A stretch of 64,000 nucleotides of DNA from Bacteroidetes bacterium UKL13-3 (GTDB lineage Bacteria; Bacteroidota; Bacteroidia; UKL13-3), in contig CP012155.1 in NCBI GenBank assembly GCA_001602415.1, positions 3,172,530 to 3,236,529 on the forward strand. The letters are read 5' to 3'. Made by a program: the position numbers and the translations under genes. This document shows, piece after piece, positions 42,960 to 52,747 of this stretch. The notes under the pieces are model-generated. The model was not told the origin of the DNA. It worked only from the letters and a program-made list of their open reading frames with translations, and searched no databases. Numbering within the stretch: position 1 is the first letter of the stretch; each line of letters starts with the position of its first letter.

Positions 42960-43002
42960 TTACCTTGTAAATTGAAAATACTATTTTCAATTTACAAGGT
43001 AA
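42960..43002. repeat. 43-bp palindrome, right copy
   Basis: A perfect palindrome with 20-bp arms (TTACCTTGTAAATTGAAAAT and its complement) around ACT. It sits just upstream of the ATPase start and 128 bp before an unrelated plus gene, where a terminator would serve no neighbour; this argues for an element-end or operator role. Confidence 0.92.
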
Positions 43003-43130
43003 TTTATTCTAAATAATATAGTTAAATAATTGATTAAGTGTAATTTGTGATTATAAATCATTTTTCATGCATAAAACGTGCTTTTCGTATTTTACAGATG
43101 CCAATAAATGATGTAATTTGCTGCACCTAA

Positions 43131-44270
43131 ATGATAAACATAAAACACATAGCCATTTTAGTTGTATTAACCTTTGGGTTAACACAAGCATTTGCGCAGC
43201 TCGACAACAGCCTAATTAGCGATAAAATAACCCTCAACACATCTGATAGCAATACTTGGGGAGTAACAGTAAACAACTTTAATTACTTGCGCAATACAGA
43301 ATACTTTAATGATATTGAGGTGGGGCGCACGTTGTTTGGGTATCAGTTAAATCCATCTTTATTTATTCAACCCAATAGTAGAATGAAGTTACAAGCCGGT
43401 GTGTTTGTGCAAAGTGATTTTGGTGGCAATCCGGGTTATAACAAAGTTCTTCCTACGTTTAGTTTAAAAATCACAACTGGTAAAAACAATGCCGGACGTT
43501 TCATCTTCGGAACATTGGAAGGTGCTTTAGCACACCGATTGATTGAGCCTTTGTTCGATATCAATACTGCTATTACAAACAGAATTGAAAACGGTGCGCA
43601 ATACAAAATAGAAACCGCAAAACATTTTGGTGATGTGTGGATTAACTGGGAACGATTTATTGAGAGAGGATCACCGTTTAAAGAACAATTTACTGCCGGC
43701 TTCTCTTTTCAACACAAACTGTTTGAACACAGCAATGGATTGTATGCATCATTACCTTATCAGTTTTTGGCACACCACCGGGGCGGACAAATTGATACTG
43801 ACAGTTCCAACATGACCATGCAATTTAATGGAGCAATAGGTTTGCAAATAGGTCAAGTAACAAAAGGATGGATAGACGAATGGCGAATTGAGAGTTACAA
43901 TACCTTTTACCTCGAAAACACCAACTCCGGCTATTTCCCCTACCGCGAAGGAAATGGCATGTACTCGAACCTATTTATTCGCAAAGGAGGGCTGGGAATG
44001 ATGGCCTCTTTTTGGCGTGGCGATAAATGGATGGCTCCTCGCGGCACAAATATTTTCTCGTCCGTATCATTAGATAAACCTGGTTACACAGAACCAATCA
44101 GGCAATTGATTTTTGTCAGATTTTTATACAACAAATCACTTGCAGATGGGTTAAATATATCGGCCCGATTCGAACCTGTTTATGGTATAAAATCTTCTCT
44201 GCTCGACTTTAGTTACTCGCTTTATTTGAGTTATAAACTCGACCAATGCTTTGGAAAACTCAAACACTAG
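43131..44270 (+). CDS. Outer-membrane beta-barrel protein of unknown function
   Basis: 379 residues. Signal peptide MINIKHIAILVVLTFGLTQA with cleavage after FAQ. The rest alternates amphipathic strands ending in aromatic residues (GRTLFGYQLNPSLFIQPNS, MKLQAGVFVQSDFGG, WINWERFIERGSPFKEQFTA) and ends LDFSYSLYLSYKLDQCFGKL, like a barrel C-terminal strand set. No recognised family; probably a porin or transport barrel. The 128 bp upstream, from the palindrome, hold no clear promoter. A 184-bp gap to carB shows nothing definite. Confidence 0.72.
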   Translation: MINIKHIAILVVLTFGLTQAFAQLDNSLISDKITLNTSDSNTWGVTVNNFNYLRNTEYFNDIEVGRTLFGYQLNPSLFIQPNSRMKLQAGVFVQSDFGGNPGYNKVLPTFSLKITTGKNNAGRFIFGTLEGALAHRLIEPLFDINTAITNRIENGAQYKIETAKHFGDVWINWERFIERGSPFKEQFTAGFSFQHKLFEHSNGLYASLPYQFLAHHRGGQIDTDSSNMTMQFNGAIGLQIGQVTKGWIDEWRIESYNTFYLENTNSGYFPYREGNGMYSNLFIRKGGLGMMASFWRGDKWMAPRGTNIFSSVSLDKPGYTEPIRQLIFVRFLYNKSLADGLNISARFEPVYGIKSSLLDFSYSLYLSYKLDQCFGKLKH

Positions 44271-44454
44271 TCTTATAATTTCTTTGCTTTAAGCAGAGAT
44301 GTTTCAGGCATTTTCACCAAACAACCTTCTTTGGCACAAATTTATTTTTCAACCCTTCATGTAGTTTGAGTTATTCGATTAAATTTGCCCAATTTTTAGG
44401 TGATGCATTAGCACTTTGCACACCTGCACGTTTACTCATATACACATTGCACAC

Positions 44455-47274
44455 ATGCCAAAAGATAGCAGCATTAAATCAGTACTTATCATCGGAAGCG
44501 GACCCATTATCATTGGACAGGCCTGCGAATTTGACTATTCAGGTAGTCAGGCAGCTCGCTCATTAAAAGAAGAAGGAATTGAAGTTTCGCTCATCAACTC
44601 CAATCCTGCAACTATTATGACAGATCCGGTTACAGCGGAGCATGTGTATTTGTGGCCGTTGGAACCAGCAAGTATTGTGAAGATTTTGGAAGAACGCCAG
44701 ATTGATGCCGTATTGCCTACCATGGGTGGACAAACAGCCTTAAACCTTGCGATTGAATGTGAAGAGTTGGGTATCTGGGAAAAATACGGTGTGCGCATGA
44801 TTGGAGTAGATACAGCAGCCATTGAAACGACAGAAAATCGCGAAAAGTTTCGTCAAAAGATGATTGAAATTGGTGTGGGCGTTGCTCCATCGCGCACAGC
44901 AAACTCCTTTTTGGAAGGAAAAGAAATTGCTCAGGAAATCGGATTCCCACTAGTTATCCGGCCATCATATACTTTAGGTGGAACCGGTGGTGGATTTGTA
45001 TGGAAAAAAGAAGAATTAGATGCTGCATTGCAACGCGGATTATCAGCCTCACCAACACATGAAGTATTGGTAGAAAAAGCGGTATTCGGATGGAAAGAAT
45101 ATGAGTTGGAATTGTTGCGCGATAAAAATGATAACGTAGCGGTAATTTGTGTGATTGAAAACTTTGACCCAATGGGTATCCATACGGGAGATTCAATTAC
45201 TGTTGCACCTGCAATGACATTGAGTGATACCTGTTATCAAAAGATGCGCGATATGGCGATTTTGATGATGCGCAGTATCGGTAACTTCAACGGAGGTTGC
45301 AACGTTCAGTTCTCGGTTAATCCCGAAAACGAAGACATTATTGCGATTGAAATCAACCCTCGTGTATCACGTTCTTCGGCCTTAGCATCTAAAGCAACTG
45401 GTTATCCTATTGCGAAGATTGCTTCGAAACTAGCCATTGGATACACATTGGATGAATTGAAAAATCCAGTTACCAAAACAACCTCTGCTTATTTCGAACC
45501 TGCAATTGATTATGTAATCGTTAAAATACCTCGCTTTAACTTCGATAAATTTAAAGGTGCAGATACTACACTAGGTCTTCAAATGAAATCGGTTGGTGAA
45601 GTAATGGGAATTGGTCGAACGTTTATTGAGGCCTTGCAAAAAGCTTGTCAATCGTTGGAAATTAAACGTAACGGATTGGGTGCTGATGGTTACCAAAGCC
45701 GTAACCTAGAAGAGATTGTAGACAAACTCAAAAACCCAAGTTGGGACAGGCTATTTGCCGTTAAAGATGCGTTGAGTATAGGTGTACCCATTTCATCTGT
45801 AGAAAAAATTACCAAAATAGATCGTTGGTTCCTTACGCAAATAAATGATATGGTAAGGGTTGAAACTGACACCAGACGTTTTAACCTCAACAACATGCCA
45901 AAAGAATTGATGTTGGAGCTAAAACAAAAGGGTTATAGCGATGTGCAAATTGCGTGGCTACTTGGAGCCGATACAACAGAAGACGAAGTGCGCACCCTGC
46001 GCAAAAGCATGAACATCATCCGTACCTACAAAACGGTTGATACGTGTGCTGCTGAATTTCCATCGCCAACAAACTATTTCTACTCAACATATGATGGAGC
46101 CAACGAAAGTGTGGTAACCGATAAAAAGAAAATTGTAGTACTTGGGTCGGGACCAAACCGTATCGGTCAAGGTATTGAATTTGACTACAGCTGTGTGCAC
46201 GGTTTGCTTGCTGCTAAAGAATGTGGATATGAAGCCATCATGTTAAACTGCAATCCCGAAACCGTTTCTACCGATTTTGACATGGCAGATAAGCTTTACT
46301 TTGAACCGGTATTTTGGGAGCATTTGATGGACATCATTGAATACGAAAAACCGGAAGGAGTGATTGTTCAATTGGGCGGACAAACAGCGTTGAAGCTTGC
46401 TAAAAAATTGAAAGAAAACGGTATTAAAATTATAGGTACCGATTATGAAAGCATGGACCTTTCGGAAGACCGTGGTTCATTCTCTGATTTGTTGAAAGAG
46501 TTGGACATTCCATATCCACAATACGGTGTAGCCGAAGATGCTGACGAAGCCATAAAAGTTGCGAAAGAAGTTGGTTATCCAGTACTGGTTCGTCCGAGTT
46601 ATGTATTGGGTGGACAAGGAATGAAGATTGTGATTAACGATGAAGACCTTGAAAATGCCGTAATCAGTTTGCTGGGTGATTTGCCTGGCAACCGTGTATT
46701 GATTGACCACTTCTTGGATAGAGCAGAAGAAGCTGAAGTAGATGTGATTTGTGATGGCGAAGATGTGCATATCATTGGAATGATGGAACATATTGAACCT
46801 GCCGGAATTCACTCAGGCGATTCGAACGCAGTATTACCTCCATTTAGTTTGAGCGAAAAGGTAAAACAGCAGATGGAAGAATATGCCATTAAACTTGCCA
46901 AAAGCATGAGCATTATTGGTTTGTTAAATATTCAGTTTGCCATTAAAAACGAAAAGGTTTATGTGATTGAAGCCAACCCTCGTGCTTCGCGTACCGTTCC
47001 ATTTATTGCCAAAGCATACCAAATTCCATACATCAATATTGCTACCAAAATAATGTTGGGTGCAAACAAGCTAAAGGATTTTACTTTTGAGCGCAAGCTA
47101 GAAGGATTCGCCATTAAAGAACCAGTTTTCTCATTCAATAAGTTTGAAGGCGTAAATAAAGAGTTAGGTCCTGAAATGAAATCAACCGGTGAAGCCATTA
47201 GATTTATCAAGGATTTACAAGATCCAATTTTCCGTCAGTGGATAAAAGAGAAGAGCATGTATTTGAGTAAATAA
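44455..47274 (+). CDS. carB: Carbamoyl-phosphate synthase large subunit
   Basis: 939 residues that make carbamoyl phosphate from glutamine-derived ammonia, bicarbonate and two ATP, for arginine and pyrimidines. Two homologous ATP-grasp halves are visible: SVLIIGSGPIIIGQACEFDY with SYTLGGTGGG, and VVLGSGPNRIGQGIEFDY with PSYVLGGQGMK, plus the oligomerisation domain between. The C-terminal MGS-like allosteric domain (about 130 residues in E. coli CarB, 1073 residues) is absent; the protein ends LQDPIFRQWIKEKSMYLSK. This short form is usual in Bacteroidota. ATG at 44455 (MPKDSSIKSV) is chosen; an upstream start would add 13 non-conserved residues. No carA nearby. Confidence 0.95.
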   Translation: MPKDSSIKSVLIIGSGPIIIGQACEFDYSGSQAARSLKEEGIEVSLINSNPATIMTDPVTAEHVYLWPLEPASIVKILEERQIDAVLPTMGGQTALNLAIECEELGIWEKYGVRMIGVDTAAIETTENREKFRQKMIEIGVGVAPSRTANSFLEGKEIAQEIGFPLVIRPSYTLGGTGGGFVWKKEELDAALQRGLSASPTHEVLVEKAVFGWKEYELELLRDKNDNVAVICVIENFDPMGIHTGDSITVAPAMTLSDTCYQKMRDMAILMMRSIGNFNGGCNVQFSVNPENEDIIAIEINPRVSRSSALASKATGYPIAKIASKLAIGYTLDELKNPVTKTTSAYFEPAIDYVIVKIPRFNFDKFKGADTTLGLQMKSVGEVMGIGRTFIEALQKACQSLEIKRNGLGADGYQSRNLEEIVDKLKNPSWDRLFAVKDALSIGVPISSVEKITKIDRWFLTQINDMVRVETDTRRFNLNNMPKELMLELKQKGYSDVQIAWLLGADTTEDEVRTLRKSMNIIRTYKTVDTCAAEFPSPTNYFYSTYDGANESVVTDKKKIVVLGSGPNRIGQGIEFDYSCVHGLLAAKECGYEAIMLNCNPETVSTDFDMADKLYFEPVFWEHLMDIIEYEKPEGVIVQLGGQTALKLAKKLKENGIKIIGTDYESMDLSEDRGSFSDLLKELDIPYPQYGVAEDADEAIKVAKEVGYPVLVRPSYVLGGQGMKIVINDEDLENAVISLLGDLPGNRVLIDHFLDRAEEAEVDVICDGEDVHIIGMMEHIEPAGIHSGDSNAVLPPFSLSEKVKQQMEEYAIKLAKSMSIIGLLNIQFAIKNEKVYVIEANPRASRTVPFIAKAYQIPYINIATKIMLGANKLKDFTFERKLEGFAIKEPVFSFNKFEGVNKELGPEMKSTGEAIRFIKDLQDPIFRQWIKEKSMYLSK

Positions 47275-47349
47275 TTGCTTTTCAACAATCTTATTTGTAA
47301 CTTAGTATAAATATTAATTTGTACATTCACAATACCCAACCGATTAATT

Positions 47350-47517
47350 ATGAGAAACCACACCATTAGCACTACAGTTGTGAAGCTATCCAAAATTGGA
47401 AAGTCTTCTGATTTGTTACAAGCTGTAGAAAGGGAGAGAAAAAATCGAGCTGATAGCAGAGGATCCTCAAATGACGGAAAAGTCACTGTTATTCGAGTTG
47501 GCACAAAAAACAGGTAA
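47350..47517 (+). CDS. Small basic protein, 55 residues
   Basis: ATG at 47350 opens a 55-residue frame (MRNHTISTTVVKLSKIGKSS ... KVTVIRVGTKNR) that ends 4 bp before the next gene's ATG. It is Arg/Lys/Ser-rich, with no membrane segment or Cys, and resembles a short DNA-binding or antitoxin-like strand-helix protein. The tight spacing is the main reason to believe it. No family recognised. Confidence 0.5.
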   Translation: MRNHTISTTVVKLSKIGKSSDLLQAVERERKNRADSRGSSNDGKVTVIRVGTKNR

Positions 47518-47521
47518 CTAA

Positions 47522-48304
47522 ATGAATATTGCCCTAGCAACTATCGCGTTGTTTATCTTATTAACCCCAGGATTACTTTTTAGACGATTCTATTATTCAG
47601 AAGAGTTTTCAAAGGAGTATTTTAGACAGTCCTACTTGGAATTATTCTTTTCAAGCATAATTCCATCTTTGTTACTTCATGTAATTGGCTATTTCTGTTT
47701 TGTTGCACCCAAACATGAAATTGACCCTGAAATTATTGGCACTCTGCTAAGTGGCAGTGACGATGCAAATAGAATAACACATGCTTTCAATTCTTTATTT
47801 GATGACGCGAAGCTTATTCTGGAATACTTCTTTTCTCTATACATTTTAGCTATTTCATTCGGCTATTCAAGCAAGCGTGTTATTCGCGCTACTAAGCTTG
47901 ATAGAAAACTAAAACTATTCAGGTTTCAGAATGAATGGCATTATTTATTTAGTGGAGAAATTTTAGATTTCCCAAGAGTTTCCGGAAAATCTGAGGATGT
48001 CGACTTTAGTTATGTTGATGTACTTGTGAAGTCAGATGAAGGAAGTATTATATACATGGGTATATTGGCTGATTATATCTTATCTAAAGAAGGGGGACTT
48101 GATAGAATATATCTAAGAGATGTTAAAAGGAGATACCTTGTAAAAGACAAGCCTGATAATGATGAAAATCTTTATTATCAGATGCCTGGAGAATTTTTTG
48201 TTATTTCCGCACAACAAATAATAAATATACATATTACCTACTATAGTGTATCAATTGATGATACATCTCTCCAAGCACAATTAGATCGCACAGAAATAGA
48301 TTAA
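47522..48304 (+). CDS. Membrane-anchored protein of unknown function (DUF6338-like?)
   Basis: 260 residues. Two N-terminal hydrophobic segments (IALATIALFILLTPGLLF; LFFSSIIPSLLLHVIGYFCF) and a third around 95-112 (LEYFFSLYILAISFGY), then a cytosolic C-terminal part with a small beta domain (YVDVLVKSDEGSIIYMGILA, GEFFVISAQQIINIHITYYS). The layout recalls DUF6338 proteins, which occur scattered in accessory regions; the match is by impression only. Translated probably with the 55-residue gene upstream. Codon use is more AT-rich than the flanking carB. Confidence 0.65.
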   Translation: MNIALATIALFILLTPGLLFRRFYYSEEFSKEYFRQSYLELFFSSIIPSLLLHVIGYFCFVAPKHEIDPEIIGTLLSGSDDANRITHAFNSLFDDAKLILEYFFSLYILAISFGYSSKRVIRATKLDRKLKLFRFQNEWHYLFSGEILDFPRVSGKSEDVDFSYVDVLVKSDEGSIIYMGILADYILSKEGGLDRIYLRDVKRRYLVKDKPDNDENLYYQMPGEFFVISAQQIINIHITYYSVSIDDTSLQAQLDRTEID

Positions 48305-48332
48305 ACATATATACTTTACAAGCAACTCTATA

Positions 48333-51300
48333 TCAATCCAACTTCGCCCCAACCACTAATGTTGATTTTGCTTTTATCACATCGCCCTTAAGGTTAAATG
48401 CTTCGAAATAATAGAGGTAAATTCCCATTGCCGCTTTTTCACCCTTATCCGTAATTCCATCCCAACCAAAAACACCTGAAGTTCCCAATATTTCATTAAG
48501 TAATAATTGCTTAACCAATACACCGGCTGCGTTAAAAATATAAAGGTTTGCAGTGTATGCCGATGAGGGTAGCGAATAGGAAAAAGTAAGGTGGTCATTA
48601 TAACCATCTCCGTCAGGAGAAAATACTGCCGGATGTATGCTTATAATGTTATTTGTGTTAAATGCTTTTGCATACTGAGAGTTTTGGTAAGTTGGTGTTC
48701 CATATCCGCTTGTTGATGATGCAGATGTCCAATTGCTTGCATCGTCAGTTGGCCTGTTAAAATCAATTCGTTCCAAACATACACCATCTTTATTATCAAG
48801 TAACGGGTAGTGCATTCTGTCTGTGTAATCAAATTGGTCAAATCGTTTTCCGTCTTTATTCAACAACACGCACCGTCCCTCGTCATTACTATATGTGGGC
48901 ATTTTAGTTTGAATAAGTTGCTTAGTATTGGGTGTAAAATATTGCATTTTTAGTGCGTTTGCATCATCTGTAATCACAGCATACGTATTTGGAAACAACA
49001 ACCATCCTGTTGAATCAATTGCATAATATTCTTTGATTTGGTTTTGGTCGTCAGCGTTCGCAATCCAAACATTTTTCAGATCTAAAAACTTATCTGTTCT
49101 GTTTATAATTTCAACATAATCTGTTCCGCCTACTTTAGGATCAAACAATATTTCATTAATGGCAATATCACCGCTATCAGGCAACACTGGTAAACCAAAA
49201 TCTCCGATATTATTAACTATTCTGTTTCGAGCGCAATCAACAAAAGAGTCGACAAGTATTCGATATACATAATTTGATATAAAAGAATCAGTATACATAA
49301 GTTCAACTTTTCGGTAATCGGGCCCAAATAACCTGATTTGTGATGGAGATGCTAAACTATTAGAAGCGTAATATTTTATGTTTAATAAAGAAGTAGAATC
49401 CATCTGCTCACTAAAGATAAGTTGCAACCTATTGTTGGATATTGGGTATGTTTTAATGAGCAGAGGTGCTACTTTATCTCTATTTATTTTACGACTACTA
49501 TTTACATAACCGGGCGTACCTCCGTGGGGATGAATGCTAGCCATCAGGTTGTAATCTCCACCACATGGATTTTGAGCATCAACTAACTCTAAACTCCATC
49601 CTCCATTTTTTTTCACATTATCCTTATAAGCATTTGATGTAAATTCTACATAATGAATAACTCTTCCAAAATCGTCTGCTAGTGTTAAAGCATCTCCATC
49701 ATTTCCAAGTGAAGGAAAACCACTTACACCTATACAATTTGGCAACGTAAATTTTCCAGCATTGGCAACAGTAGTAATAACTAAAAAACTATCGGGCTGT
49801 AAAATATAAGCAGGTAATTTTGCTGTTGAATTAGCATCGGAAAGGGTCCAACCTTTAAGTGAAATAAATTTGTTAGAAGTATTATGTAGTTCAATAAACT
49901 CGGCATTGGGAAGTATTACCGGAGGATCTGGATCTGCCAACCATTCATTTATCAATACATCGAACTGATGTGCTGGTTGAGGTACAAAATATTGAAATGT
50001 TTTAGTTACGACATTCATTCTATTTCCACTACAATCTCTGGCCATCGAAACAGAAACTGAAAGCATTTGGTTAGCAGCAAACATTGATGAAAATCTAATA
50101 ACAAGTGTATCCTTGGTTGGATGTATAGTTTTGTTTAAAATGGTGTATCCTGGCAATAATACAGATGCGTTTACCAATGAAAAACTATCCATTTGTTCAG
50201 TAAATACAATAGCTATTGCTTGTGCATCAAGTGTGAAAACACCGAGCACATCAGGAAGACTGGTATCAGGATATATGTTCCAACGTGAGTTCTGCCTGCC
50301 TGGAGTTCCACCACTTCCATCATCGCTCGCAGCAAAGTTTAGTTTGCCTAAACAGAGTTGATTGGGATTGTTCATTTCAATAGAATATCCTCCATCTCTT
50401 TTACTTAAATCAACATACCATGATAGATCATAATTCACCTGATGAATAATTTTTCCGGTTGGATCTTTTAATATAATTTGATCGGCTGCATTGTTGAGCG
50501 AGGGCAAACTTATTACCCGGGCAACTGCTCCAAATGGAGCAAAATCAGGCACATTGGCTGCCGAAGAAACCATTACAAAACTATCAGGTGCCAATACGTA
50601 GTTTCCCAATACAGCCGTTGTTGAGCCATCACTTATCGTCCAACCATTAAGGTTAATAATCTTATTTGATCGATTATACAATTCCACAAACTCTTTTTCA
50701 GGTAATCCAATGGCTGGTGTTGGATCAGGAAAGAATTCGGAAATAACAATATCGTTTTCTTGTGGTACAAACATGTTGTAACTGAAAGGAAAGCGTTGAT
50801 TGTTCAAAGTGTTTCCATTCAAATCTGCAATGCCAGAAACGATTAGTTCGTATGTTTGATTGGATAAAGCATCGTTCAGTTCGATGATTGTTGAATTGTT
50901 TTTTCCTGTTTCAATATCAACACTAACAGGTATTCCAATCCCATTATTGATGGTATAATGCTTTGCTGTTAGTGCTGAATTTTGTTCAACGGCTTCGGAG
51001 AAAACGATTTTTAATTGAGTAGCCGAAATAACAACAACAGAATCAACACGTGGAGGCGTAACATCAACTATTTTAGGACCAGCGTACACATCATCAACAA
51101 AATAATTCTGCGCATTACTTGCAGTATAACGAACAAAAATTCCTGTAAACCCAACGTTCCAAAACTCTGTATCTTTTCCTGTCCCTTCGAGTATAAAATT
51201 GTGTCCTCCTGTAGTATCCGAAAAGAGTTGCCAATTGCCGAGTGTATTGCGCAATATTTTTAACCTTACCGTATTGTTGTTTTTACTAACGGTAGATGCT

Positions 51301-51713
51301 CGACCAGCAATAATTCTGGTGCGAGAGTTGCCTTTTTGCTTGTACAATGTTATGGAATCAGTATTACCTGTTACACCGCCCAATTGAACATAGTATCCAT
51401 TAACATTACCCTTACAATTGGGTACATCACTCAATAGATAATACCTGCAAAAATTAGACGTGCTAGGGCTCAAGTTAAAGCGCATACAACACTGCCATTC
51501 CATTTCAGTTTCAACAACAACAGCGGTTGCAAGTGAAATATCTTTGGCACTCGACCCTTTACTTTGCAATTGCAAGGATGTGTTCACTTGGAATAAACTA
51601 TCGTCACCTATCCATGTTGGGTTAATAGAAAAATTTCCATCAGCAAAATTATCGGACACTTGCGCAAAGGCAACGTGCAAAAGGCAACAAAGCATTAGTA
51701 AAGGGGATTTCAT
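48333..51713 (-). CDS. Lamin-tail-domain surface protein with T9SS-type C-terminus
   Basis: 1126 residues. Signal peptide MKSPLLMLCCLLHVAFAQ; an N-terminal lectin-like beta domain (20-215); then three units each made of an SbsA-type Ig-like domain followed by a lamin-tail domain: LTDs begin near 318 (DIVISEFFPDPTPAIGLPEK), 580 (FDVLINEWLADPDPPVILPN) and 850 (DIAINEILFDPKVGGTDYVE). The C-terminal region from 1010 (IHPAVFSPDGDGYNDHLTFS ... GIYLYYFEAFNLKGDVIK) is a FlgD-like/type B sorting tail. Proteins like this are exported through T9SS to the cell surface or secreted, and are often associated with nuclease or phosphatase partners; no catalytic domain is present here. Confidence 0.88.
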   Translation of the reverse strand: MKSPLLMLCCLLHVAFAQVSDNFADGNFSINPTWIGDDSLFQVNTSLQLQSKGSSAKDISLATAVVVETEMEWQCCMRFNLSPSTSNFCRYYLLSDVPNCKGNVNGYYVQLGGVTGNTDSITLYKQKGNSRTRIIAGRASTVSKNNNTVRLKILRNTLGNWQLFSDTTGGHNFILEGTGKDTEFWNVGFTGIFVRYTASNAQNYFVDDVYAGPKIVDVTPPRVDSVVVISATQLKIVFSEAVEQNSALTAKHYTINNGIGIPVSVDIETGKNNSTIIELNDALSNQTYELIVSGIADLNGNTLNNQRFPFSYNMFVPQENDIVISEFFPDPTPAIGLPEKEFVELYNRSNKIINLNGWTISDGSTTAVLGNYVLAPDSFVMVSSAANVPDFAPFGAVARVISLPSLNNAADQIILKDPTGKIIHQVNYDLSWYVDLSKRDGGYSIEMNNPNQLCLGKLNFAASDDGSGGTPGRQNSRWNIYPDTSLPDVLGVFTLDAQAIAIVFTEQMDSFSLVNASVLLPGYTILNKTIHPTKDTLVIRFSSMFAANQMLSVSVSMARDCSGNRMNVVTKTFQYFVPQPAHQFDVLINEWLADPDPPVILPNAEFIELHNTSNKFISLKGWTLSDANSTAKLPAYILQPDSFLVITTVANAGKFTLPNCIGVSGFPSLGNDGDALTLADDFGRVIHYVEFTSNAYKDNVKKNGGWSLELVDAQNPCGGDYNLMASIHPHGGTPGYVNSSRKINRDKVAPLLIKTYPISNNRLQLIFSEQMDSTSLLNIKYYASNSLASPSQIRLFGPDYRKVELMYTDSFISNYVYRILVDSFVDCARNRIVNNIGDFGLPVLPDSGDIAINEILFDPKVGGTDYVEIINRTDKFLDLKNVWIANADDQNQIKEYYAIDSTGWLLFPNTYAVITDDANALKMQYFTPNTKQLIQTKMPTYSNDEGRCVLLNKDGKRFDQFDYTDRMHYPLLDNKDGVCLERIDFNRPTDDASNWTSASSTSGYGTPTYQNSQYAKAFNTNNIISIHPAVFSPDGDGYNDHLTFSYSLPSSAYTANLYIFNAAGVLVKQLLLNEILGTSGVFGWDGITDKGEKAAMGIYLYYFEAFNLKGDVIKAKSTLVVGAKLD

Positions 51714-51850
51714 AAGACAGTATTTTTACTGTAAATGTAAAACAATTACAGGCAAATAGTCAACAGCTTGTTGGGTAAATTTATTCTTAACTGCAAAAAA
51801 AATGCGCCCCAATCGAAGCGCATTTATTATTCATATAAAGTAGGCGTTTA

Positions 51851-52720
51851 CTATATGGCTACCTCTACACTCGCAATAAACTTGCGTTCTTTCAGCAAAT
51901 ATTGATTGCCTCTTACCAAAATACTCACACGTAAATTTTCAACGGCAATAGGTTCACCCATTCCAACATCGGTAATATTGCTGTGGCGAATATCTTTTCC
52001 ATCAACAATAACTACGGCACCACTGCCCACTACCTCCAAATGATTTCCGCTAGTAACAATTACTCCTGTATCTTCTCCTAAACCAATTCCTATGCATTGT
52101 GGGTTGCTAGCCACAGCTTGCGCCAAACGGTTAAAACGACCACGCTTGTCAAAATGAGAATCAATGATAACATCGGCCATAAAAGCTAATCCTGTTGTGA
52201 TTTTTACTTCTCCTTTTAAATGTGCTAACTCACTTTTACCCTGATAAATCATGGTATTGCTCATGGCCATTGCTCCAGCACTGGTTCCGGCAATCACAAA
52301 ACCTTCTTCATTCATGTAGCGTTCGTGCAAAATGGAATAAATATCAGTACCACCAAAAATACTAGTTAAGCGCAACTGATCACCTCCACTGAACATCACA
52401 CCATCGGCATCTTTTATTCGCTGTATATACTCTTCGCTGAAAACATCCTCGCGTTTGCGAATATCCAATACACCAACATTTACACACCCTATTTTACCGA
52501 ATGCGTCTTGGTAATTTTCGCCTACTTCAGTAGGAATAGAAGAGGCTGTAGTAATAACTTCAATTCGTTTTTCAACACCACCCAATTCATCTACAAAACG
52601 TTTTAAAATGCCAAGTTCAAAAAAATTCAATCGGTTGCGTTGTATAAAGCCTTGCTCTAAATCTGTTCCTTTGTCTTCTGCACCGCCTACAGAAATCAGT
52701 TTTCCTTTAGGATATTCCAA
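51851..52720 (-). CDS. cphB: Cyanophycinase
   Basis: 289 residues of the S51 peptidase family that cleaves cyanophycin to beta-Asp-Arg dipeptides. N-terminal MEYPKGKLISVGGAEDKGTD, the nucleophile elbow AGTSAGAMAMS (Ser147), GVMFSGGDQLRLTSIFGGTD, and GLAFMADVIIDSHFDKRGR with the conserved DxHFxxRGR. The start is TTG at 52720: it gives the family's usual N-terminus, and a strong promoter lies inside the 19 extra codons of the longer frame (52777), so those codons cannot be translated from that transcript. The TTG is not preceded by a Shine-Dalgarno site. Divergent from cphA. Confidence 0.9.
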   Translation of the reverse strand: MEYPKGKLISVGGAEDKGTDLEQGFIQRNRLNFFELGILKRFVDELGGVEKRIEVITTASSIPTEVGENYQDAFGKIGCVNVGVLDIRKREDVFSEEYIQRIKDADGVMFSGGDQLRLTSIFGGTDIYSILHERYMNEEGFVIAGTSAGAMAMSNTMIYQGKSELAHLKGEVKITTGLAFMADVIIDSHFDKRGRFNRLAQAVASNPQCIGIGLGEDTGVIVTSGNHLEVVGSGAVVIVDGKDIRHSNITDVGMGEPIAVENLRVSILVRGNQYLLKERKFIASVEVAI

Positions 52721-52747
52721 TGTTATGTTTTTATTAAATGAATGGTT

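Larger units (their letters stand above)
41760..43002. mobile_element. Putative palindrome-bounded ATPase cassette
   Basis: A 1.24-kb unit: a single AAA/DUF4143 gene on minus with one near-identical 43-bp palindrome at each end (41760-41802 and 42960-43002). The two palindromes differ at four positions and share five further bases (TTTAT) on the right. The unit lies between two unrelated core-type genes. No transposase is present. The mobile status is inferred from this symmetry only. Confidence 0.5.

Noticed and set aside
41760..43002. The two palindromes as a minimal CRISPR array
   Set aside because: Only two copies, a protein gene rather than spacers between them, and no cas genes.
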